This document shows positions 55,149 through 63,085 of a DNA stretch of 64,000 nucleotides, in pieces. Source of the stretch: Amycolatopsis cihanbeyliensis (GTDB lineage: Bacteria; Actinomycetota; Actinomycetes; Mycobacteriales; Pseudonocardiaceae); assembly GCF_006715045.1 (NCBI RefSeq), contig NZ_VFML01000001.1, forward strand, positions 5,676,001 through 5,740,000. The letters are read 5' to 3'. Each line of letters begins with the position of its first letter. The first letter of the stretch is position 1. Both the position numbers and the translations under genes were made by a program. Under the pieces are notes generated by a model that was not told the DNA's origin, searched no databases, and was given only the letters and a program-made list of their open reading frames with translations.

Positions 55149-55936
55149 GTCAGATCCGGGAGTCCGAGTTCGAGGTTGGGTGCCTGCAGTCCGCCGTCGA
55201 CGTCGAGGACCTTGCCGGTGACGTAGGAACCCGCGGGGGAGGTCAGATAGACGATCGTCGCCGCGACGTCCTCCGGGTCACCGATGCGGCGCAGCGGGGT
55301 GGCCGCCTCCATGCGCTCGCGGAGGTCGGGGTCGCGCACCACCACGTCCAGTGCCGAGGTGGCGACCGAGCCGACCGCGATCGCGTTGACGCGGACGCGG
55401 GGGGCGAGGTCGGCGGCGGCCAACCGGGTGTAGTGCGCCAGCGCGGCCTTGGCGGTGCCGTAGGCGAGGAAACCGCGGCCGGTCACGCGGCCCATGACCG
55501 ACGAGATGTTGACGACCGAGCCTCCGCCCGATTTCAGCATCGTGGGCGCGGCCGCGCTGATCAGCGCGTGCGCGCCGGCAACGTTGAACCGGAACGCCTC
55601 CTCGAGGAACTCGGCCGAGGTTTCCAGCAGGGGGCGGGGGAGTGTGCCACCGACGTTGTTGACCACGATGTCGAGCCTGCCGAACGTGGTCACCGCGGCA
55701 TCGGCGAGTGCGGCCGCGTTCGCCGGGTCGCTCAGGTCGGTGGCCACGACGTGCGCCGTGCGGCCCGCGTCAGCGACGCGCGCGGCGACCTCGTCGAGCT
55801 GGTCCCGGGTACGCGCGGCGATGACCACGTCGGCACCGGCCTCGGCCAGCGCGAGCGCCGTGGCGGCCCCGATGCCCCGCCCCGCGCCGGTCACCACGGC
55901 CACCCGGTCGGTCAGCAGGAAGCGGTCGGGGATCAT
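55145..55936 (-). CDS. SDR family oxidoreductase
   Basis: About 263 residues, classical [28 protein letters not shown], Ser in [10 protein letters not shown], and [11 protein letters not shown] (Tyr-x3-Lys). Resembles 3-oxoacyl-ACP or hydroxysteroid dehydrogenases. ATG 55936 ([10 protein letters not shown]) is preferred over TTG 55942. A perfect TnnAACnnGTTnnA box lies 8 bases upstream, so it and the DapB-like gene may belong to a KstR-type regulon. Confidence 0.9.
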   Translation of the reverse strand: MIPDRFLLTDRVAVVTGAGRGIGAATALALAEAGADVVIAARTRDQLDEVAARVADAGRTAHVVATDLSDPANAAALADAAVTTFGRLDIVVNNVGGTLPRPLLETSAEFLEEAFRFNVAGAHALISAAAPTMLKSGGGSVVNISSVMGRVTGRGFLAYGTAKAALAHYTRLAAADLAPRVRVNAIAVGSVATSALDVVVRDPDLRERMEAATPLRRIGDPEDVAATIVYLTSPAGSYVTGKVLDVDGGLQAPNLELGLPDLT

Positions 55937-55944
55937 GGACAAAC

Positions 55945-55958
55945 TGTAACATGTTCTA
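55945..55958. promoter_or_regulatory. KstR-type operator
   Basis: TGTAACATGTTCTA fits TnnAACnnGTTnnA, the mycobacterial/rhodococcal KstR consensus, at every fixed position, and lies 9 bases before the SDR ATG on the plus strand. KstR represses sterol-catabolism genes until a steroid-CoA ligand binds. Confidence 0.6.
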
Positions 55959-56085
55959 GTCGCGGTCGGGTGCGAGCGCGAGAGCCGCTTGCGGTCAACC
56001 GGGCCGCCGTGCTCATGGACCGCCGGGCCTTCACCTGGTTAGCTGGTGCTCAACTGAGGCGGTCGAGACGACTGGGGGTCAGCAG

Positions 56086-57900
56086 GTGTTGTCCGTGTCG
56101 TACTTTTCCCAGCTCACAGTCGGCATGATGGTGGCGATGGCGCTCGCGGGTCCGCCCGCGGCCGCCGCCGGACCGGCACCGTCCACCGGGACCGAGGCGG
56201 TGCTCGAGGTGGACACCAAGGACGAGTTGCTCGCCGCGCTCGCGACCGCGACCGCCGGTGACACCGTGTTCGTCACCGGCACCGCGTCGATCGACCTGAC
56301 CGGTCACAAGCGCGTCGCGATCCCGGCCGGGGTGACGCTGGCCAGCGACCGTGGCCAGGATGGGGCGCCCGGCGCGTTGCTGTACAACACCGAGCTCGAC
56401 CTCGGCCAGCGAGAGGCGTGGGCGCAGTTCTCACCGCGGGGCAGCGGCGTGCGGATCACCGGCCTGCGGCTGCGCGGCCCGGACCCGGAGATCAGGGACA
56501 ACGCATACCAGTACGACAACTCCCGGGGCATCGAGGCGATCAACGCGTCCGACCTGACCGTGGACAACAACGAGCTTTCCGCCTGGTCACACGGCGCGGT
56601 GTACCTCGGCGACACCCTCGAGGCCAGGGTGCGCGACAACGACATCCACCACAACCGGCGTACCGGCCTTGGCTACGGGGTGGTGCTGTACAACAACTCG
56701 AGCGCGCTGATCGAGTTCAACACCTTCACCCAGAACCGGCACGCCATCGCCGGCAACGGGTACCGGACCCAGCGTTACGAGGCCCGGTACAACCTGGTGG
56801 TGGACAACGCCCGCTCGCACGGTTTCGACATGCACGGGGAGAACGAGACCTCGGGCAGTGGCGCGCCGTGGGCCGGTGACGTCATCCACATCAACCACAA
56901 CAGCTTTCGCTCCAGCCGGCAGCCCGCGGTCGCGGTGCGCGGCCGCCCGTACACCGGGGCCCGGGTGTCGGCCAACTGCTTCGCGCATGGCAGTGCGGGC
57001 TCCGCGGTGCTGCAGCGGCACTTCACCGGCAACCTCACCGTGGGTTCCAACACCTACGGGACCACGACCGGCACCTGCCACCGGTTGGGAAACCGCACGC
57101 CGGTCGGCTGGCGGCTTTCCGACGCGGGCACCGGTAGCTGGCAGAGCCTGCGGCACTACACGTTCGACGTGTCCGAGGTCGGCTTCGGGGACTTCGACGG
57201 CGACGGGCGTACCGACGTCCTGCGTGCGACCGGGGACCGGTGGTACTACTCGCCGGGCGGGCGCGAGCCGTTCGTGCGTGGCGCGGTATCCGGCCTGACC
57301 CGGAGCGGGATGCGGTTCGGGGACTTCGACGGGGACGGTCGCACCGACGTGTTCTCGGTGTCGAACGGACAGTGGCGGTTCTCTTCCGGCGCGACGAGTT
57401 CCTGGCAGCCGCTGAACACCTCCGGGGTTCCGCTGGCCGACCTGAGGTTCGGGGACTTCGACGGGGACGGTCGCACCGACGTGTTCCGCGCGAACGGCAC
57501 CCGCTGGTACTACTCCTCCGCGGGCACCTCCTCCTGGCAGCCACTGGCCTCCTCGAACCGGCGGGTCGATTCACTCGGCTTCGGGGACTTCGACGGCGAC
57601 GGCCGCACCGACGTGTTCGCGTTGGTCGGCGACCGCTGGCGATACTCGTCCGGTGGCGCGGCATCCTGGGAGCCGCTCGCGGCGTCCACCATCCCGGTGT
57701 CCGCGCTGCGGTTCGGCGATCTCGACGGCGACGGGCGCACGGACGTGTTCCGCAGCAGCGGAGGCCGGTGGTACTACTCGTCGGGTGGACGGTCGTCGTG
57801 GGCGCCGCTGGCGGCCAGCGGGTGCCCGCTTTCCAGCCTGGTGCTGGCCGACCTGACCGGCGATGGCCGGGATGACGTGTTCACCGGCCGGTGCGGGTGA
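56086..57900 (+). CDS. Secreted beta-helix protein with FG-GAP-type repeats
   Basis: 604 residues with signal peptide (cleavage after AAAA, about 28). Residues about 35-330 form a right-handed beta-helix of the pectate lyase type (RITGLRLRGPDPEIRDNAYQ, GIEAINASDLTVDNNELSAW, DNDIHHNRRTGLGYGVVLYN). From about 365 there are five copies of FGDFDGDGRTDV with RWYYSSGG-like strands, and a sixth degenerate LADLTGDGRDDVF, i.e. Ca2+-binding FG-GAP/VCBS repeats. Probably a polysaccharide lyase or adhesin; no catalytic set was identified. GTG 56086 starts it. Confidence 0.87.
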   Translation: MLSVSYFSQLTVGMMVAMALAGPPAAAAGPAPSTGTEAVLEVDTKDELLAALATATAGDTVFVTGTASIDLTGHKRVAIPAGVTLASDRGQDGAPGALLYNTELDLGQREAWAQFSPRGSGVRITGLRLRGPDPEIRDNAYQYDNSRGIEAINASDLTVDNNELSAWSHGAVYLGDTLEARVRDNDIHHNRRTGLGYGVVLYNNSSALIEFNTFTQNRHAIAGNGYRTQRYEARYNLVVDNARSHGFDMHGENETSGSGAPWAGDVIHINHNSFRSSRQPAVAVRGRPYTGARVSANCFAHGSAGSAVLQRHFTGNLTVGSNTYGTTTGTCHRLGNRTPVGWRLSDAGTGSWQSLRHYTFDVSEVGFGDFDGDGRTDVLRATGDRWYYSPGGREPFVRGAVSGLTRSGMRFGDFDGDGRTDVFSVSNGQWRFSSGATSSWQPLNTSGVPLADLRFGDFDGDGRTDVFRANGTRWYYSSAGTSSWQPLASSNRRVDSLGFGDFDGDGRTDVFALVGDRWRYSSGGAASWEPLAASTIPVSALRFGDLDGDGRTDVFRSSGGRWYYSSGGRSSWAPLAASGCPLSSLVLADLTGDGRDDVFTGRCG

Positions 57901-57937
57901 CCGTTCACGGCCACTCGGTCGCACGCCGCTCGAGGTT

Positions 57938-58921
57938 TCAGCCGACGTCGGTCAGTTCGAAGACACCGATGTCGTCGGCATCCCTTCCCTGGCTCGGGAC
58001 GGTCTGGTTCAGCGAGGCCTCCACCGCGACCCAGCCGTGGAAGCCGCCGTCGCTGTCTATGACCTGGAGCATCGGCTTGACGTGTGAGTTCCCGGTGTAG
58101 CAGTACTCGTTCCGGTTGTCCGCGAGCGAGGTCCGCCAGTGCCAGATCGTGTCCCGCCTGCCCTGGGAGTTGGTGTTGGGGGTGGAGAGGTAGTACTCGG
58201 TCGGGCTGCTGGTGCGGGAGCCGAGGCAGCGATCGCCGTCGCACCGGTGCCACTCCCTGGCCCAGAACGGTTTACCGGATCCTTCGTCCAGGTAGGGCGT
58301 TCCCCTGTCCGTCTTCCACAGGTGGAAATTGTGTTCGAGCGTGGAGTGGTCGAACGCCGCGATGTCCGCCATGGAAGCCCGAGCGTTCCACTCGGCGTTG
58401 CTGCCGTAGCCGTAACCATGGGTGGCCCCGAAGGAGGTCCGCAGGAACGTGAGCTTCGCCAGCTTTCCCTCGATGGGCCGGCTTACCCGCCACTCCTCCC
58501 AACCGTTGCCGTCCCACTGGATACGCAGCGTGGATCCGTTCACCGTGTAGGTTCCGGACAGTTCCTCGGGCATGCTGCCGGCCTGGAACCCGCCTGCCGT
58601 CTGCACCACGCAGTCGCGCGCGACGCAGTTGCCCGCACGTACCCCGGTGTAGCTTCGCTTCACACGCTTGCGTTGCGACCAGTGGAAATGCGACTCGTAT
58701 ACTTTGTTGTCCCTGGTGAACGAGTACGTTCCCAACCGCACCCAGTTCTGTTTCGAATCGGTTTTCAGCCCACCGACCGAGACGGTGAAACGATGCATCC
58801 CCGCCGGGGCGTTGGTATCCGGTGCCGCCACGGCCCCCGCGGCGGGAGCCGTCAGCCCCACCGCGGCCACGACTGCCGCACATGCCATGGCCAGTAACGA
58901 CGCACGGCTGTTCCTGCTCAT
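57938..58921 (-). CDS. Secreted protein of unknown function
   Basis: 327 residues with signal peptide (SLLAMACAAVVAAVGLTAPA, cleavage near residue 32). Mature part is Trp/Tyr/Cys-rich and beta-like: GMHRFTVSVGGLKTDSKQNW, NKVYESHFHWSQRKRVKRSY, NCVARDCVVQTAGGF, EWHRCDGDRCLGSRTSS and VIDSDGGFHGWVAVEASLNQ. At least five Cys suggest disulfides. I do not recognise a family. Convergent with the beta-helix gene and divergent from the protease gene. Confidence 0.75.
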   Translation of the reverse strand: MSRNSRASLLAMACAAVVAAVGLTAPAAGAVAAPDTNAPAGMHRFTVSVGGLKTDSKQNWVRLGTYSFTRDNKVYESHFHWSQRKRVKRSYTGVRAGNCVARDCVVQTAGGFQAGSMPEELSGTYTVNGSTLRIQWDGNGWEEWRVSRPIEGKLAKLTFLRTSFGATHGYGYGSNAEWNARASMADIAAFDHSTLEHNFHLWKTDRGTPYLDEGSGKPFWAREWHRCDGDRCLGSRTSSPTEYYLSTPNTNSQGRRDTIWHWRTSLADNRNEYCYTGNSHVKPMLQVIDSDGGFHGWVAVEASLNQTVPSQGRDADDIGVFELTDVG

Positions 58922-58994
58922 CTGGACCTCCTCGAGGGTCGAATGATGTCCAGGGTAGCGAGCCGGTCAACATCTAACCTTGTACTTGTAGGAC

Positions 58995-59007
58995 TAGTTA
59001 AGAACTA
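58995..59007. promoter_or_regulatory. Candidate operator, TAGTT-AAG-AACTA
   Basis: Perfect 5-bp inverted repeat in an A+T-rich part of the gap between the divergent secreted protein (start 58921) and zinc protease (start 59166) genes. A second word, AACTAACTTAG, follows directly. Position suggests shared control. Confidence 0.4.
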
Positions 59008-59165
59008 ACTTAGGTTCGTGCGGGATACGCCTGAATTCACGTTGGGATGTTATACCTACGAAGGTCTGTTGAGTGAAGCCGTGTCAGCCAATTACGTTAG
59101 GTGAGTCCAGTTTGGTGTGGTCGGTCGCCACACCGGGATTCCCCCTGCGTATAAAGGACATTCTT

Positions 59166-59720
59166 ATGTTCAAGAAGCTGTTCTTGAGATCATTTCTGGC
59201 TGCCACTGCCACCCTTTCCATGGCATTTGTCGGCCCGGTGGCCCAGGCAGAGGTCGCCGCGGAAGGCCACGCCATTACGGCCGCCGAGATCGAGGCCGTC
59301 GCTCAGCAGCAGGCCGCACCGCCGCCGGGTGGGTGGCAGACGCCGAGCAATCGTAGCTACTACCTGCTGAGTTCCTGTCGACCGTACGCCTCCGCGATCC
59401 GCCAAGGTGCCGCGGCCTGGGCCGGCCTCACCGAGGGCGGCGGCACCCCGGTGGAGTGCCGCAACAGCTACATCCGCGACTGCGGTGGCGGCTCCAGGGT
59501 CGTCGGCTGCAACTGGGGTCGTGGCCAGCGGATCGCGCTGTACATGGGTGGCGTCAACGACGACGCGTTGCTGGCGGCGCACGAGTTCGGTCATGACTGG
59601 TACGGCCATTCCAGCTACCGGTGCGCGGGATGGAGCAGCCCGTCCCATGTGATGGCTCCTTCGATCTGCAACGGGCCGACCCTGACGAACGACGCACAGC
59701 TCGCCCATCATTCCGGTTGA
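59166..59720 (+). CDS. Small secreted zinc protease, snapalysin-like, atypical motif
   Basis: 184 residues: signal peptide (about 1-28, ending VAQA), propeptide, then a catalytic domain of about 130 residues. The zinc motif is AHEFGHDWYGHSS. HExxH is intact, but the third ligand His comes 5 residues after the second His, not 6 as in HExxHxxGxxH/D. A Met-turn-like PSHVMAPS follows and Cys pairs occur as in Streptomyces snapalysin (M7). ATG 59166 preceded by AAAGGA. A GTTGTGGGAG hairpin follows the gene. Confidence 0.78.
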   Translation: MFKKLFLRSFLAATATLSMAFVGPVAQAEVAAEGHAITAAEIEAVAQQQAAPPPGGWQTPSNRSYYLLSSCRPYASAIRQGAAAWAGLTEGGGTPVECRNSYIRDCGGGSRVVGCNWGRGQRIALYMGGVNDDALLAAHEFGHDWYGHSSYRCAGWSSPSHVMAPSICNGPTLTNDAQLAHHSG

Positions 59721-59750
59721 CGATCAGCGCGGTTCGACGACCAGGTGAAT

Positions 59751-59790
59751 GTTGTGGGAGTTCGCTCTTTTCGAGCTGAGCTCCCACAAC
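59751..59790. terminator. Hairpin after the zinc protease
   Basis: GTTGTGGGAG (59751-59760) and CTCCCACAAC (59781-59790) are perfect arms; an inner GCTC-TTTTC-GAGC stem lies between. Thirty bases after the stop codon. Confidence 0.75.
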
Positions 59791-59920
59791 CTCGTGGTGT
59801 GTCACCCGGCGGCTGGGCCGCGGAACCCGTCACCGACCTTCACCCGGACAGGCGTGTCCCTCGGGGCGAACGTGAAGCATACTCACAAGTAACTCTGGTT
59901 CCCGGGTGAAGGGAGGGCAC

Positions 59921-61156
59921 ATGCTTGGAAGCAGGCGAGTCGTGACCCTGGCTGCGGTGTTGACGCTGACCGCGGTGATGCCTGCCGCGCCGGTCGGCAC
60001 CGCGGAGCAGGCCACCGCGCCGGTCCGGCAGGCCCTGTTCGTCGGGAACAACTGGGACGGAACGGTGGATGCACTGACCCCGGACCCGCGGCTCGAACGC
60101 ATCCGCCGGATCAACGTGGTACCCGATCTGGACGAGCGGCTGCGCGAGATCTACGCCGACCCGGTGCGGCTGCTGTACTTCCTCGGTATCCGGCTGGCCA
60201 TCGGTGAGGGGCACGATCAGCTCGTCGACGATATGTACACCACAGAGGACGGCCGCACGTTGATCGTCTCTCGGCCGAGCCTCGCCGATGTGGTCGCCAT
60301 CGATCTCACCCATGGTGCGCTGAAATGGCGGTTCCCGGTGGATGGCCGGCGATCCGATCATATGGCGATTTCCCCGGACGGCGGGCATGTCGCGGTTTCC
60401 GCCTCCACCGCCAACCTCGTGCACATCCTGGATGTCCGCACCGGGCAGGAGGTCGGCCGGTTCCCCTCGGGGGACTCCCCGCATGAGAACGTGTATTCTC
60501 GCGACGGTTCGCGCATCTTCCATGCCAGCATCGGTCACGTCTACACGCCGCTGGACGGGAACTGGGCGGACAGCACCAAGGGTGCCCGCCATTTCCAGGT
60601 CGTGGACAGCTCCACCAACGAGGTCCTGCGCAGGCTCGATATGGGTGCGGAGCTCCGCGAGGCCGGGTACCCCGGTATGAGTTCCGCGGTGCGGCCGATG
60701 ACCTTCTCCGCCGATGAGCGGTTCGTGTACTTCCAGGTGTCGTTCTTCCACGGCTTCGTCGAGTACGACCTCGACCAGGGCCGCGTCACCCGGGTGGCCA
60801 ACCTGCCCATCCCCGAGCACGCGCAGGACATCCCGCGGGAGCGGTATCCGCTGGACTCGGCGCACCACGGGATAGCGATGAACCCGCAGGGCACCGACCT
60901 GTGCGTGGCGGGAACCGTCTCGGACTACGCCACGATCGTGTCCCCGGAGACATTCCGGAACAAGGGGCTCGTGCGGTCCGGGACGAAACCGTACTGGGCG
61001 ACGCCGAGTAGCGACGGGCGGCACTGCTTCGTGTCCTGGAGCGGCACCGACAGCGTCTCCGCGCTCTCCTACGAGACCGGCGTGGAGGTCGGCGCAGCCG
61101 AGGTCGGCGATCATCCGCAACGCATGCGGCTGGGTCGGATCGCGTTGCCGGAGTGA
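59921..61156 (+). CDS. Secreted YVTN/beta-propeller-like protein
   Basis: 411 residues, signal peptide (about 1-28). Repeated blades fit a seven-bladed propeller: DMYTTEDGRTLIVSRPSLAD, HMAISPDGGHVAVSASTANL, ENVYSRDGSRIFHASIGHVY, MTFSADERFVYFQVSFFHGF, HGIAMNPQGTDLCVAGTVSD and WATPSSDGRHCFVSWSGTDS. Similar to PQQ-type or YVTN repeat proteins but without enzyme motifs. ATG 59921 has GGGAGG 5 bases upstream; a GTG at 59906 is less likely. Ligand unknown. Confidence 0.83.
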   Translation: MLGSRRVVTLAAVLTLTAVMPAAPVGTAEQATAPVRQALFVGNNWDGTVDALTPDPRLERIRRINVVPDLDERLREIYADPVRLLYFLGIRLAIGEGHDQLVDDMYTTEDGRTLIVSRPSLADVVAIDLTHGALKWRFPVDGRRSDHMAISPDGGHVAVSASTANLVHILDVRTGQEVGRFPSGDSPHENVYSRDGSRIFHASIGHVYTPLDGNWADSTKGARHFQVVDSSTNEVLRRLDMGAELREAGYPGMSSAVRPMTFSADERFVYFQVSFFHGFVEYDLDQGRVTRVANLPIPEHAQDIPRERYPLDSAHHGIAMNPQGTDLCVAGTVSDYATIVSPETFRNKGLVRSGTKPYWATPSSDGRHCFVSWSGTDSVSALSYETGVEVGAAEVGDHPQRMRLGRIALPE

Positions 61157-61203
61157 GCTCGCCGTGTCACACCCGTTCCAGGTCGAGCCTGCCGCGGTTT
61201 CGC

Positions 61204-61950
61204 CTACCGGCGTACGGCGTGCAGGTGCCACACCGGACCGACGATCCGGCCCTGCTCATCCAGCTCGAACTCGTCCGGGTTCGAGCTACCGGGGCCCGCG
61301 GGTAGCTGCTCACCGATCTGCGCCAGGGTGTCCTTGGTCATCGCGGTGGAGTAGGAGGTGAGCTGAATGTCCACAATGTCCCAATGTGCGCCGAGGTTCC
61401 GGCGCAGGTTCTCCTGGCTGATCGGCTGCGGGAGCGCGATGCCGGCGTGCTGCACATCGGCGAAGCAGAACAGGTGCAGGTCCGCGCCAGGCTTCGCCAC
61501 CCGGTGCAGCGCGGCCGCGTAGTCCTGCTGCTGTTGCTCGGTCAGGCAGTGATACAGCGCGCTGTCCAGCACGGTGTCGAACCGCTCGCCCTCGAGTTCG
61601 TCCAGCCGGGTGGCGTCCGACTGGACGAACCGGATGTCGACCCCGCGCTCGGCCGCGCGCTGCCGGGCCTGCTCGAGCGCGGTGGTCGAGCCGTCGATCG
61701 CGGTGACCCGGTGCCCCCGCTCGGCGATGGCGATCGCGTTGTTGCCGAGGCCGCACCCGGCGTCGAGAACGTCGCCGTGGATGCTCCCGTTCCGGACGAG
61801 CTCGACTACGGCCGCCTGTGCCTCGCCGATGTCCCACGGCACGACCCCGAAGCTGACGTCCTGGCCCTTGATGGGCGGTTTGCCCTGATAGAACGCCTCG
61901 AAGTCGACTTCCTCGACGGCGAATGGCTGGCCGGCCGGCTCATTCGACAC
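61204..61950 (-). CDS. SAM-dependent methyltransferase
   Basis: 248 residues, class I. SAM motif I VLDAGCGLGNNAIAIAERGH (about 60-79), acidic VTAIDGSTTALEQAR, motif II FVQSDATRLDEL and motif III HRVAKPGADLHLFCF. The head PWDIGEAQAAVVELVRNGSI is typical of thiol and small-molecule methyltransferases of the thiopurine/tellurite type. GTG 61950 follows AGGAGTCACC. Divergent from the hydrolase/monooxygenase operon. Confidence 0.9.
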   Translation of the reverse strand: MSNEPAGQPFAVEEVDFEAFYQGKPPIKGQDVSFGVVPWDIGEAQAAVVELVRNGSIHGDVLDAGCGLGNNAIAIAERGHRVTAIDGSTTALEQARQRAAERGVDIRFVQSDATRLDELEGERFDTVLDSALYHCLTEQQQQDYAAALHRVAKPGADLHLFCFADVQHAGIALPQPISQENLRRNLGAHWDIVDIQLTSYSTAMTKDTLAQIGEQLPAGPGSSNPDEFELDEQGRIVGPVWHLHAVRR

Positions 61951-62032
61951 GGTGACTCCTTCCTTGGCAACTCAAATTCAACGTCTGCTGAGATAATGCT
62001 CCCGGTTGATCAGTCGTGTCAACCCGTGCACT

Positions 62033-62087
62033 TTGAGCCTGCGCGCCGAGGTGGTAGAAAGACGGTACGGAATGACAAGTCATTCCG
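62033..62087 (+). promoter_or_regulatory. Promoter and overlapping palindromic operator
   Basis: -35 TTGAGC (62033-62038), 16 bases, -10 TAGAAA (62055-62060). The palindrome CGGAATGAC-AA-GTCATTCCG (62068-62087) starts at the predicted transcription start. A repressor bound there would block the hydrolase-monooxygenase operon. The regulator gene is not in the window. Confidence 0.55.
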
Positions 62088-62104
62088 CCTGAGGAGGTGC
62101 CGGC

Positions 62105-63085
62105 ATGGCCACGCCGAAGGTGACCGGGAACGAGACCGGCAGGGTGCCGGCCCCCGCGGTCGAGCACCGGGAGGGTGCGAGCCGGCGGTCGCGCCTGCTG
62201 GCCGTGTTCCTCCGCGTGTTCGTCCGCCCGGTGCTGGCCGCGTACGGGCGGCTGCCGAAGCTGCCGTGGCCGTTCGGGCTGATCGACCGGATGGCGTTCG
62301 TGCTACGCGCCCGGCACGGCACCGAGCGTTCCGCGGTTCGCCTGCCGAATTGCCGCGCGGAGTGGGTCCACGCCAAGGGAGCCGGTTCCCGGCGGGCCGT
62401 GCTGTACCTGCATGGTGGTGCCTTCGTCTGCTGCGGGCTGCGTACCCATCGCAGGCTGGCCTCCGAGATGTCCGCCGCGGCCGGTGGCCCGGTGCTCAAT
62501 GTGGACTATCGGATGCTTACCGCGGCCGTACCGATCAGCGCGGCTGTCGCGGACGGGGTCGACGGTTATCGCTGGTTGCTGGACCAGGGTTTCGGCCGGG
62601 AAGAGATCGTGATCGCCGGTGACTCGGCCGGCGGGTACCTGGCCTTCCAGGTCGCGTTGGCGGTCGCCGGGCAGGGCCTGCCGGCGCCGGCGGCGGTGGT
62701 GGCGATGTCCCCGTTGACCGATCTGGACCCGAGCGCCAAGCTCGCCCATCCGAACGCCCGGCTGGATCCGGTGTTCCCGCCCGCCGTCCTCACCGCCGTC
62801 GGAGAGCTCGCGGAGCGGGTGGCGGGCGAGCGTGGCAACGGTATGTCCCCTGTGGATGCCGATCTCGGCGCCATGCCACCGACGTTGATTCAGGCCGGCT
62901 CCACCGAACTGCTGCTACCGGATGCCGAACTGATGGCGCGGCGGCTCGCCGGGGCGGGCGTCGCGGTGCGGCTGCAGGTGTGGGAGCGGCAGGTGCACGT
63001 GTTCCAGGCCGCGGCCGACCTGATCCCGGAGGGCAGGACCGCCATCGGTGAGATCCGCGATTTTCTGGACGAGGTGGCCGGATGA
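62105..63085 (+). CDS. Alpha/beta hydrolase, HSL family (LipR-like)
   Basis: 326 residues. Oxyanion motif LYLHGGAFVCCG (HGGA, about 100-111), nucleophile Ser in IAGDSAGGYLAFQ (about 175-187), Asp in the SPLTDLDPSAK/DAELMARR part and His in RQVHVFQAA. Esterase/deacetylase of the hormone-sensitive lipase group. ATG 62105 follows GAGGAGG. Its stop overlaps the start of the flavin monooxygenase (ATGA). The pairing recalls M. tuberculosis mymA-lipR. Confidence 0.9.
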   Translation: MATPKVTGNETGRVPAPAVEHREGASRRSRLLAVFLRVFVRPVLAAYGRLPKLPWPFGLIDRMAFVLRARHGTERSAVRLPNCRAEWVHAKGAGSRRAVLYLHGGAFVCCGLRTHRRLASEMSAAAGGPVLNVDYRMLTAAVPISAAVADGVDGYRWLLDQGFGREEIVIAGDSAGGYLAFQVALAVAGQGLPAPAAVVAMSPLTDLDPSAKLAHPNARLDPVFPPAVLTAVGELAERVAGERGNGMSPVDADLGAMPPTLIQAGSTELLLPDAELMARRLAGAGVAVRLQVWERQVHVFQAAADLIPEGRTAIGEIRDFLDEVAG

